Source of the DNA: RGIG8700 sp045535635
GTDB lineage: Bacteria > Bacillota > Clostridia > RGIG6154
Direction: 5' to 3'
Length of the DNA: 15,923 nt
NCBI GenBank assembly: GCA_045535635.1
Contig: JAZSLZ010000013.1
Span: 1 to 15,923 of the forward strand
This document shows positions 6,715 to 13,536 of this stretch, one piece after another. The notes beneath the pieces are model-generated. The model had not been told where the DNA came from and did not search any database. It worked only from the letters and a program-made list of their open reading frames with translations. The position numbers and the translations under genes were made by a program. Positions within the stretch are counted from its first letter, which is position 1. The number at the start of each line of letters is the position of its first letter.

Positions 6715-7995
6715 ATGAACAACTGGAAAATAGATACAAAATGTGTACAAAGCGGTTATACACCTGGAAACGGTGAACCAAGACAGATACCTATCATACA
6801 AAGCACAACATTTAAATATGATACAAGTGAAGAAATGGGTAAGCTTTTTGATCTTGAAGCTTCAGGATATTTTTATTCAAGACTTCAGAATCCAACAAAC
6901 GACCATGTAGCGGCAAGAATTTGTGAGCTTGAGGGCGGTACAGCTGCTATGCTGACTTCTTCAGGTCAGGCAGCATCATTCTTCAGTATTTTTAATATTG
7001 CAGGATGCGGTGACCATATTGTATGTTCATCTGCTATCTATGGCGGAACATTTAATCTTTTTAATGTAACAATGAGAAAAATGGGGATTGATTTTACTTT
7101 TGTTGCTCCTGATTGTAGTGAAGAAGAATTAAATGCAGCTTTTAAACCTAACACAAAAGCGGTTTTTGGTGAAACTATTTCAAATCCATCACTTGTTGTT
7201 CTTGATATTGAAATGTTTGCAAATGCTGCACATGCTCACGGTGTACCTCTTATTATAGATAATACATTTGCAACACCAGTAAATTGCAGACCAATAGAAT
7301 TTGGCGCAGATATTGTAACTCATTCTACAACAAAATATATGGATGGTCATGCGTCTGCGGTAGGTGGTTGCATTGTAGATTCAGGTAAATTTGACTGGAC
7401 AAAGTATCCTGATAAGTTCCCTGGACTTTGCACACCTGATGACAGCTATCACGGCGTAACATACACTGAAAGATTTGGCTTAGAGGGTGCTTATATTACA
7501 AAAGCTACTGCTCAGCTTATGAGAGACCTTGGTGCTATTCAGTCACCATTTAGTGCGTATCTTTTAAATCTTGGACTTGAAAGCTTACCACTTCGTATGA
7601 AAAAACATTGTGAGAATGCAGAAAAAGTTGCTGAATATCTTGCAAATAACGAAAAAATTGAATGGGTAAACTACTGTTCACTTAAAGATAATAAATATTA
7701 CTCATTAGCACAGAAATATCTTAAAAACGGTTCTTGCGGTGTTATCAGCTTTGGTGTTAAAGGCGGAAGAGCAGCTGCAGAGAAATTTATGAAAAATTTA
7801 AAACTTGCTTCAATAGAAACACATGTTGCAGATTCAAAAACATGTTGTTTGCATCCTGCAAGTGCTACACACCGTCAGATGACTGACGCTGAGCTTGCAG
7901 CTTGTGGTGTATCACCTGACCTTATAAGATTTTCTTGTGGTCTTGAAAACGCAGAAGATATTATTGCTGATATTGAACAGGCACTTAATCAATAA
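6715..7995 (+). CDS. metY: O-acetylhomoserine sulfhydrylase (O-acetylhomoserine aminocarboxypropyltransferase)
   Basis: This is a PLP enzyme of the Cys/Met metabolism family that makes homocysteine from O-acetylhomoserine and sulfide. The 426 residues and internal insertion fit the MetY subgroup rather than the shorter cystathionine gamma-synthase. Visible residues are YSRLQNPT at 54-61, the cofactor-stacking SSGQA near 82-86, Asp182 in IIDNTFATP, and the PLP lysine Lys207 in HSTTKYMDGH. The long GKFDWTKYPD insertion and the C-terminal pattern THVADSKTCCLHPASATHRQ are typical of this group. AGGAG lies 8 bases before the ATG. The next gene, metA, begins 18 bases after the stop and makes its substrate, which supports the assignment. 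Methionine gamma-lyase is a less likely alternative. Confidence 0.94.
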   Translation: MNNWKIDTKCVQSGYTPGNGEPRQIPIIQSTTFKYDTSEEMGKLFDLEASGYFYSRLQNPTNDHVAARICELEGGTAAMLTSSGQAASFFSIFNIAGCGDHIVCSSAIYGGTFNLFNVTMRKMGIDFTFVAPDCSEEELNAAFKPNTKAVFGETISNPSLVVLDIEMFANAAHAHGVPLIIDNTFATPVNCRPIEFGADIVTHSTTKYMDGHASAVGGCIVDSGKFDWTKYPDKFPGLCTPDDSYHGVTYTERFGLEGAYITKATAQLMRDLGAIQSPFSAYLLNLGLESLPLRMKKHCENAEKVAEYLANNEKIEWVNYCSLKDNKYYSLAQKYLKNGSCGVISFGVKGGRAAAEKFMKNLKLASIETHVADSKTCCLHPASATHRQMTDAELAACGVSPDLIRFSCGLENAEDIIADIEQALNQ

Positions 7996-8013
7996 TTTTT
8001 GGAGGTAAAATAG

Positions 8014-8940
8014 ATGCCTATTAAAATACCTAATAAGCTTCCTGCTGTTGAGGTTCTGAATAATGAAAATATTTTCGTTATGACTGATACCAGAGCTCAG
8101 TCTCAGGACATAAGACCGCTTAAAATTTTGGTATTAAATCTTATGCCGCTTAAAATTGAAACAGAAACTCAACTTGCCAGACTTTTGGGAAATACTCCGC
8201 TTCAAATTGAAATGGAGCTTATAAGAACTAAATCATATAAATCAAAAAACATATCTCAGGAACATCTTATAGCTTTTTATAAGACTTTTGAAGATATTAA
8301 GAAAAATTACTATGATGGTATGATTATTACTGGTGCACCTGTTGAAAATCTTGAGTTTGAAGATGTTGAATACTGGGATGAACTCTGTGAAATTATGGAA
8401 TGGACAAAAAAACATGTTCATAGCACATTCCATATTTGTTGGGGGGCACAGGCAGGTCTATATTATCATTTCGGCATTAAAAAGCATCCGCTTGAAAGAA
8501 AATTATCCGGTGTTTTTCCACATATTGCAGACCACAAAACCTCAATACTTTTCAGAGGTTTTGATGATGTATTTATGGTTCCTCACTCAAGACACACAAC
8601 CGTCTATAGGGAAGACATTGAAAAAGAACCAAGACTGAAAATACTTTCTTCGTCGGAAGAAGCAGGTGTTTATGCAGTGTCCACCAAAAACGGCAGACAG
8701 ATTTTTGTTACAGGTCATTCTGAATATGATACTGAAACACTTAAAAACGAATATATCAGAGATGTAAAAGCAGGTCTTGAAAACGTAGATATGCCTAAAA
8801 ACTATTTCCCTGATAATGACCCTGATAAACAACCTCTTTGTACATGGCGTTCACATGCAAATTTGTTGTTTTCCAACTGGCTCAACTATTTCGTTTATCA
8901 GACAACACCTTACAATGTTGAAGAAATTAATAATGATTAA
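8014..8940 (+). CDS. metA: Homoserine O-acetyltransferase (MetA family)
   Basis: The protein belongs to the MetA (HTS) family, which acylates homoserine in the first committed step of methionine synthesis. The 308 residues match the family. The nucleophile is Cys142 in FHICWGAQAGLY, and His235 and Glu237 lie in VTGHSEYD. Position 111 is Glu (TGAPVEN). Family work shows Glu at this place in acetyl-CoA-using enzymes and Gly in the succinyl-CoA-using E. coli enzyme, so acetylation is predicted despite the frequent database name O-succinyltransferase. GGAGG is 8 bases before the ATG. It is the last gene of the operon and is followed by a terminator. The MetY partner upstream uses O-acetylhomoserine, which agrees. 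Confidence 0.95.
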   Translation: MPIKIPNKLPAVEVLNNENIFVMTDTRAQSQDIRPLKILVLNLMPLKIETETQLARLLGNTPLQIEMELIRTKSYKSKNISQEHLIAFYKTFEDIKKNYYDGMIITGAPVENLEFEDVEYWDELCEIMEWTKKHVHSTFHICWGAQAGLYYHFGIKKHPLERKLSGVFPHIADHKTSILFRGFDDVFMVPHSRHTTVYREDIEKEPRLKILSSSEEAGVYAVSTKNGRQIFVTGHSEYDTETLKNEYIRDVKAGLENVDMPKNYFPDNDPDKQPLCTWRSHANLLFSNWLNYFVYQTTPYNVEEINND

Positions 8941-8982
8941 AAAAATTATGAATAATTGTTGCTAAATAATTAGTTATGAAAG

Positions 8983-9006
8983 GAGCCGTATGGCTCTTTT
9001 TATTTT
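8983..9006 (+). terminator. Rho-independent terminator after metA
   Basis: The stem GAGCC / GGCTC (8983-8987 with 8992-8996) has a 4-base loop and is followed directly by TTTTTATTTT. It closes the operon 42 bases after the metA stop. Confidence 0.82.
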
Positions 9007-9010
9007 GGAC

Positions 9011-9040
9011 TTGCAAAAAAATACATATTTCTCATACAAT
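9011..9040 (+). promoter_or_regulatory. sigK promoter region with overlapping sigma-A-like and sigma-E/K-like elements
   Basis: TTGCAA at 9011-9016 and TACAAT at 9035-9040, 18 bases apart, can be read as a sigma-A promoter. The same place contains CATACAAT (9033-9040), the -10 consensus of sporulation sigma-E promoters. No good sigma-E -35 (ATA type) lies at the usual distance, so which polymerase uses it is open. Confidence 0.5.
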
Positions 9041-9067
9041 TAATTATTAATGATATTGAGGTGTAAT

Positions 9068-9754
9068 ATGTTAAATTTTCTAAGTTTATTTGCACAACAG
9101 ATAGTTTTTTTGGTTTCCTATGTGTCATCAGGAAATGCTTTTCCAAAGCCATTAAATAAAGAAGAAGAATTTAAGTGTCTTGAAAAAGCTAAAAAAGGTG
9201 ATATAGATGCAAGAAATATTCTCGTTGAGAAAAATATGCGTCTTGTAGCACATATAGCGAAAAAGTACAGCTCTTCAGGACTTGATTATGAAGATATGCT
9301 CTCAATAGGAACTATAGGACTTATTAAGGCAGTTAATACATTTGACTTTGACAAAGGAAGCCGACTTGCAACATACGCTTCTAGATGCATAGACAATGAA
9401 ATTCTTATGGTTATCAGAAATAATAAAAAATCAGCAAATGATGTGTCATTGGATGAACCAATAGGAAAAGATAAGGAAGGAAATGAAATTACATTTATTG
9501 ATATAATCACTGCTGAAGATGATGATGTTGTGGAACAAATAACCAATAAACAATATATTAAGAAAATTTATGAAATAATAGATGATGTTTTAACACCGAG
9601 AGAAAAAGAAATAATTATACAAAGGTACGGACTATATAAAACTGATGTTAAAACTCAACAAGATATTGCAGATGGATTTAATATATCAAGATCATATATA
9701 TCAAGAATAGAGAAAAAAGCAGTTAATAAGCTTAAAAAAGCCCTTAAAATCTAA
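9068..9754 (+). CDS. sigK: Sporulation sigma factor SigK, pro-protein form
   Basis: SigK directs late mother-cell transcription during endospore formation. The 228-residue product closely parallels B. subtilis pro-SigK: the membrane-associated N-terminus (QQIVFLVSYVSSGNAFPKPL), region 2 with NMRLVAHIAKKY, DMLSIGTIGLIKAV and the RCIDNEILM segment, the conserved DEPIGKDKEGNEI loop, and region 4 with LTPREKEIIIQRYG and the helix-turn-helix TQQDIADGFNISRSYISRIEKKA. By alignment the pro-peptide is cut between Ser17 and Tyr18. The start is the ATG at 9068 behind GAGGTG (9058-9063); the in-frame ATG at 9050 has no site and would add six residues. The gene is continuous, with no interrupting skin-type element. 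It has its own promoter and lies between the metA terminator and the rnhA promoter. Confidence 0.93.
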   Translation: MLNFLSLFAQQIVFLVSYVSSGNAFPKPLNKEEEFKCLEKAKKGDIDARNILVEKNMRLVAHIAKKYSSSGLDYEDMLSIGTIGLIKAVNTFDFDKGSRLATYASRCIDNEILMVIRNNKKSANDVSLDEPIGKDKEGNEITFIDIITAEDDDVVEQITNKQYIKKIYEIIDDVLTPREKEIIIQRYGLYKTDVKTQQDIADGFNISRSYISRIEKKAVNKLKKALKI

Positions 9755-9761
9755 ATGTGTA

Positions 9762-9790
9762 TTGACTTAAATTTTTAATCGTGATAAAAT
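9762..9790 (+). promoter_or_regulatory. Sigma-A promoter of the rnhA-GH28-GH28 operon
   Basis: TTGACT at 9762-9767 and TAAAAT at 9785-9790 are separated by 17 bases, with an extended -10 TG at 9782-9783. This is a near-consensus promoter, about 25 bases ahead of the rnhA ribosome binding site. Confidence 0.78.
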
Positions 9791-9820
9791 AATTTTATTA
9801 TAATTTGTAAAGGAAAAATT

Positions 9821-10285
9821 ATGAAGAATGTAAATATGTACACTGATGGAGCTTGTTCAGGAAACCCTGGTAAAGGCGGATTCGGTATAATTTTGGAATA
9901 CAACGGTAAGAAAAAAGAAATTTCTGAAGGCTATGAATTAACAACCAATAACAGAATGGAGCTTATGGCAGTAATAAGAGGACTTGAGGCACTAAAGGAA
10001 TTATGCCATGTTACTGTTACTACAGATTCAAAATATGTTGTTGATGCAATTAATAAAGGCTGGATTTATAACTGGGAAGAAAACGGATGGCGTAAATCAG
10101 ATAAGAAACCTGTTTCAAATGTTGATTTGTGGGAAAATCTTCTTGTATTAATGGAAGAACATGAAGTAGAGTTTGTATGGGTTGAAGGTCATAACGGTCA
10201 TCCTGAAAATGAAAGATGCGACAAACTTGCAGTTGCAGCCTATAATGGCGATGATCTTAAAATTGATTATAATTACAATGGATAA
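9821..10285 (+). CDS. rnhA: Ribonuclease HI
   Basis: RNase HI cuts the RNA strand of RNA-DNA hybrids during replication and R-loop removal. The 154 residues match the classic bacterial enzyme almost position for position. The metal-binding acidic residues are Asp9 (TDGACSGNPG), Glu47 (NNRMELMA), Asp69 (TTDSKYV) and Asp134 (ERCDKLA), with the flexible-loop His124 in EGHNGH. The basic handle segment is shortened but present (GWRKSDKKPV). AAAGG lies shortly before the ATG. Only 12 bases separate its stop from the first GH28 gene and no terminator intervenes, so these genes probably share a transcript, although no functional link is evident. A second RNase H, type HII, is encoded at 15012. Confidence 0.95.
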   Translation: MKNVNMYTDGACSGNPGKGGFGIILEYNGKKKEISEGYELTTNNRMELMAVIRGLEALKELCHVTVTTDSKYVVDAINKGWIYNWEENGWRKSDKKPVSNVDLWENLLVLMEEHEVEFVWVEGHNGHPENERCDKLAVAAYNGDDLKIDYNYNG

Positions 10286-10297
10286 GAGGGAATAGAT

Positions 10298-11635
10298 ATG
10301 TTTTTTAAAGAGTTTGAATTACCAACTCAGCCGATATTTAATGATTTATCAGTAAGTATCCTTGATTTTGGTGCGGTTGCAGATAATGAAACTGATTCAG
10401 CAGACGGAATAAACAAAGCAATAGAGTATGTTTCAAGTCAGGGCGGAGGACGCGTAATAGTTCCTGAAGGTACATATTTTTCTACAGGAATTAAATTGAA
10501 AAGTAATGTTGATTTACATCTGGAAAAAGGTTCAAGAATTAATTTTTCTGATGAACCTGATGATTATTTACCTGCAGTATTTACTCGAATTGAAGGTATC
10601 AGATGTTATGGATATTCACCTCTTATTTACGGAACAAACCTCGAAAATGTTGCAATTACAGGTGAAGGTGTTTTTAATGGCAGAGGTCACAAATGGTGGG
10701 ACTTCTTCAGAAAAACAAAAGTGAATGCAAGTAAAAATTCAGGCGCAGGTTGTGCGGATTTAATTACAATGGCGAAAGAAGGCGTACCTGTTGAGGAGAG
10801 AAATTTTGCTAAAAAAGAAGGCGGATTAAGACCATATTTTCTGCAGATATTATATTCTAAAAATATTCTTATTGAAGGTGTTAAGTTTATCAATTCGCCA
10901 TTTTGGTGTGTTGCACCTACATTCAGCGAAAATATAATCATAAGAAATGTTAGTTTTAAAACTACAAAAAAATCTCACAATACTGATTCTGTAGATATTG
11001 ACAGTTGTAAAAATTGTCTTATTGAAGGTATCAATGTTGAATCTTCTTCAGATGACTGTGTTGTAATTAAGTCAGGAAGAGACAGAGATGGTCTTGAAGT
11101 TAACTGGCCTACGGAAAATATACTTGTAAGAAACTGTAAATTCCATAACTGCGGAACCGGTTGTGTAATTGGTTCTGAAACTTCAGGAGGAATAAGAAAT
11201 GTTTATATGCACGATTGTGAATGTATGAATTCCAATGCAGCTATAAGCATAAAAACAGCTCCTGGAAGAGGAAATGTTGTAGAAAACATTGATATTGAAA
11301 ATGTAACTAACAACAAAGGTATTCAGGGAATAAGCTGCAGTATGAGATATTATGTAAAAGATGATGACGCTATGCAGAATATGCCTAAGGTAAGAAATAT
11401 TTCTATTAAAAATGTTGATGCAGGTCTTTGTTGGCATGGCTTAAGAGTACGCGGATTCAAAGAATCAATGATTGAAAATGTTTATCTTGAAAATATTAAT
11501 GTTGAATGTATTGAAAGTACAACTGTAATTGATTTTGTCGACGGAATACATCTTAAAAATGTTAATGTGAAATTAAATAAAGAAGAATGGTTTGACTGGA
11601 AAACACTTGGTCACGATGTAGTTTGTGAGGAATAA
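10298..11635 (+). CDS. GH28-family parallel beta-helix glycosidase, copy 1 (cytosolic)
   Basis: The 445-residue protein has the pectate-lyase-like N-terminal loop (DFGAVADNETDSADGINKAI, then GTYFSTG) and the repeated beta-helix pattern of glycoside hydrolase family 28, which hydrolyses galacturonan-type bonds. The three catalytic aspartates are present: Asp230 in HNTDSVDIDSC and Asp252-Asp253 in SSDDCVVIKSGRD. The IGSETSGG and KTAPGRG segments typical of bacterial members follow. Two usual residues are absent: the His of the GHG motif (here GTG at 286-288) and the Arg of RIK (here SIK at 317-319). There is no signal peptide, so it should work inside the cell on imported oligosaccharides. The ATG follows AGAGGGA. 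Its paralogue follows after 12 bases. The substrate is unknown; a rhamnogalacturonan or another uronide is as possible as plain polygalacturonate. Confidence 0.88.
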   Translation: MFFKEFELPTQPIFNDLSVSILDFGAVADNETDSADGINKAIEYVSSQGGGRVIVPEGTYFSTGIKLKSNVDLHLEKGSRINFSDEPDDYLPAVFTRIEGIRCYGYSPLIYGTNLENVAITGEGVFNGRGHKWWDFFRKTKVNASKNSGAGCADLITMAKEGVPVEERNFAKKEGGLRPYFLQILYSKNILIEGVKFINSPFWCVAPTFSENIIIRNVSFKTTKKSHNTDSVDIDSCKNCLIEGINVESSSDDCVVIKSGRDRDGLEVNWPTENILVRNCKFHNCGTGCVIGSETSGGIRNVYMHDCECMNSNAAISIKTAPGRGNVVENIDIENVTNNKGIQGISCSMRYYVKDDDAMQNMPKVRNISIKNVDAGLCWHGLRVRGFKESMIENVYLENINVECIESTTVIDFVDGIHLKNVNVKLNKEEWFDWKTLGHDVVCEE

Positions 11636-11647
11636 CGGAGGAGAATT

Positions 11648-12985
11648 ATGTTTTTTAAAGAATTTGAATTACCTACAGAACCTAAGTTTAACGACTTGAC
11701 AGTCAGCATTACTGACTATGGTGCTGTTGCAGACAATAAAACTGATATTGCTGATGCAGTTAATAAGGCAATTTGTTATGTATCTGAAAATGGTGGCGGT
11801 AAAGTAATTGTACCTGCCGGTACATATTATTCTACACCTATTACTATGCAAAGTAATGTAAATTTACATATGGAAAAAGGTGCAAGAATTAATTTCACTG
11901 ATAAAATTGAAGATTTTTTACCTGTAGTGTTTACAAGAATTGAAGGAATAAGATGTTATAGTTTAAGACCTCTTATATATGGAACAAATCTTGAAAATGT
12001 TGCAATCACCGGTGAGGGTATATTTAATGGCAACGGTAAGGTTTGGTGGGAGAGAGACGAACAGAAAAACCGCAATGGTGCAAGAGCTTCAGGTGCGGCA
12101 TCAATTGATTTACTTAAAATGGCAGCTGATGGCGTTCCTGTTGAAGAAAGAGTTTTTGATACTATTGAAAGTGGTATGAGACCTTATTTCCTTCATCTAA
12201 TGTACTGTAAAAATTTATTGATTGAAGGCGTAAGATTTATAAATTCACCATTCTGGTGTGTTGCACCTGTGTTTAGTGAAAATATTATAATCAGAAATAT
12301 ATCTTTTATGTCTCCAAAGGGAAGCCACAACACAGATTCAGTAGATATTGACAGTTGCAAAAATGTACTTGTTGAAGGTGTAAGAGTTGACTGTTCATCT
12401 GATGACGGTGTTGTTATTAAGTCAGGCAGAGATAAAGATGGTCTTGAAGTAGACTGGCCAACAGAAAATGTTCTTGTAAGAAACTGTGAATTTCACAGGT
12501 CAGGAGGCGCAGTTGCCATCGGCAGTGAAACATCAGGTGGTATCAGAAATGTTTACATACACGATATTATAAGCGATAAAACTAATAATGTTGTTATTGT
12601 TAAAACTGCACCTGGAAGAGGAAATATAGTTGAAAATATTGATATAGAAAATGTTAAGGCAAATACAAGCATGGGAAGCGTTGGCGTGAATGCAAAAACC
12701 TTTGTTAAAGGTGAATTCGAGTTTGTTGATATGCCAAAAGTTCGAAATATTTATTACAATAACATTGAAGTTGGTCTTTGTTGGCACGGTTTAAGAGTTA
12801 TAGGTTTTCAGGATTATCCACTTGAAAATATACATCTTGAAAATATTAAAATCGGTTGTATTGAATCAACGGCTATTATTGAACATGTTGACGGTATGTA
12901 TATGAATAATGTTGAAGTATATCTTGATAAAGAAAACTGGTTTGACTGGAAAACTCACGGCCATGGTCCGGTTTCTGAAGAATAA
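11648..12985 (+). CDS. GH28-family parallel beta-helix glycosidase, copy 2 (cytosolic)
   Basis: This is a tandem paralogue of the gene just upstream: also 445 residues, aligning end to end without gaps, with 288 identical positions by hand count (about 65%). Asp230 and Asp252-Asp253 are kept. The half-cystine-like Cys after the DD pair is Gly here (SSDDGVV), the GHG site reads GGA (286-288) and the RIK site reads IVK (317-319). The regions that differ most from copy 1 are residues 131-160, 281-290, 311-318 and 341-361, which include the expected sugar-binding rim. It also lacks a signal peptide. CGGAGGAG lies just before the ATG. No clear terminator follows, so some transcripts may run on into rplS. 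Confidence 0.88.
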   Translation: MFFKEFELPTEPKFNDLTVSITDYGAVADNKTDIADAVNKAICYVSENGGGKVIVPAGTYYSTPITMQSNVNLHMEKGARINFTDKIEDFLPVVFTRIEGIRCYSLRPLIYGTNLENVAITGEGIFNGNGKVWWERDEQKNRNGARASGAASIDLLKMAADGVPVEERVFDTIESGMRPYFLHLMYCKNLLIEGVRFINSPFWCVAPVFSENIIIRNISFMSPKGSHNTDSVDIDSCKNVLVEGVRVDCSSDDGVVIKSGRDKDGLEVDWPTENVLVRNCEFHRSGGAVAIGSETSGGIRNVYIHDIISDKTNNVVIVKTAPGRGNIVENIDIENVKANTSMGSVGVNAKTFVKGEFEFVDMPKVRNIYYNNIEVGLCWHGLRVIGFQDYPLENIHLENIKIGCIESTAIIEHVDGMYMNNVEVYLDKENWFDWKTHGHGPVSEE

Positions 12986-13007
12986 TTTAAATTTTTTAAA
13001 AAAAGAC

Positions 13008-13036
13008 TTGATTTTTTCAAAAATGTGTGCTAAAAT
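13008..13036 (+). promoter_or_regulatory. rplS promoter (extended -10)
   Basis: TTGATT at 13008-13013 and TAAAAT at 13031-13036 are 17 bases apart. TGC precedes the -10 box, giving an extended -10. Transcription would begin near 13043. Confidence 0.75.
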
Positions 13037-13042
13037 ATGACA

Positions 13043-13105
13043 GTTAACAAGGGCGGTCCGCTGGAGCATGCCAAACTTTTATGAACGCCTGCTAAGGGAG
13101 GAGGA
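13043..13105 (+). promoter_or_regulatory. Structured rplS leader, possible L19 autoregulatory element
   Basis: The leader of about 70 bases is notably GC-rich for this DNA. GGGCG (13051-13055) can pair with CGCCT (13086-13090), enclosing small inner helices including TGG / CCA around AGCATG (13062-13073). The paired region ends close to the strong AGGAGG at 13099-13104. Low-GC Gram-positives are known to carry an L19 leader motif at this place. I infer the match from position and structure only, not from a covariance search. Confidence 0.5.
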
Positions 13106-13111
13106 AATTCA

Positions 13112-13453
13112 ATGAACGTTATTGATTCAATTACTCAGAGTCAGATTAGAACTGATTTACCTAAATTAATTGTAGGTGACACAATTAAAGTTCACGTAAA
13201 AGTTAAGGAAGGAACTAGGGAAAGAATCCAGGTTTATGAAGGTACAATTATTGCAAAGAAACATGGCGGTATCTCAGAAACAATCACTGTAAGAAGACTT
13301 TCATACGGTGTTGGAGTAGAAAGAGTGTTCCCTGTAAATTCTCCTAATATCAGCAAAATTGAAATCGTGAGAAAAGGTAAGGTTAGAAGAGCTAAACTTT
13401 ATTACCTCAGAGACAGAGTTGGTAAAGCAGCTAAAGTTAAAGAAAGAATCTAA
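13112..13453 (+). CDS. rplS: Ribosomal protein L19
   Basis: L19 is a 50S subunit protein at the bridge to the 30S subunit. The 113 residues are the family's usual length. The signature is RKGKVRRAKLYYLRDRVGKA near residues 87-106, and KVKEGTRERIQVYEGTIIA lies near residues 30-48. AGGAGG is 7 bases before the ATG. The gene has its own promoter and leader and is followed by a terminator-like hairpin, so it is probably mostly monocistronic, with read-through to lepB and the genes beyond. Confidence 0.98.
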   Translation: MNVIDSITQSQIRTDLPKLIVGDTIKVHVKVKEGTRERIQVYEGTIIAKKHGGISETITVRRLSYGVGVERVFPVNSPNISKIEIVRKGKVRRAKLYYLRDRVGKAAKVKERI

Positions 13454-13469
13454 CTTTAAGGAAAAAAGG

Positions 13470-13506
13470 ATACCGAACATGCATATGTTCGGTATATCTT
13501 TTATCT
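13470..13506 (+). terminator. Hairpin terminator after rplS
   Basis: ATACCGAACAT (13470-13480) and ATGTTCGGTAT (13485-13495) form a perfect 11-bp stem with loop GCAT, followed by a T-rich run ATCTTTTATCTT. The run is broken, so it may be only a partial stop that lowers expression of lepB and later genes. Confidence 0.75.
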
Positions 13507-13536
13507 TAATTAAGTATTTAGAAAGGTCTGAACTAA

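Larger units (their letters stand above)
10298..12985 (+). repeat. Tandem gene duplication of a GH28 gene
   Basis: Two equal-length coding units of 1338 bases (with stop) sit head to tail with 12 bases between them. They begin with the same ten residues (MFFKEFELPT) and share about two thirds of positions. This is an old duplication: many codons have diverged and the active-site rims differ. Confidence 0.85.

Noticed and set aside
8333..8638. Second-frame open stretch of 101 codons within metA
   Set aside because: The metA frame contains all catalytic residues across this stretch and the overlapping frame shows no motif.
9007..9013. GGACTTG as a SpoIIID site ahead of sigK
   Set aside because: It differs from the GGACAAG consensus at two of seven bases, so it is too weak to call alone, though SpoIIID control would fit the gene.
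12986..13007. A/T-rich palindrome-like stretch after the second GH28 gene as a terminator
   Set aside because: The runs TTTTTT and AAAAAAA can pair but contain no G-C pairs and no proper stem-loop with a following T run, so termination is not supported.
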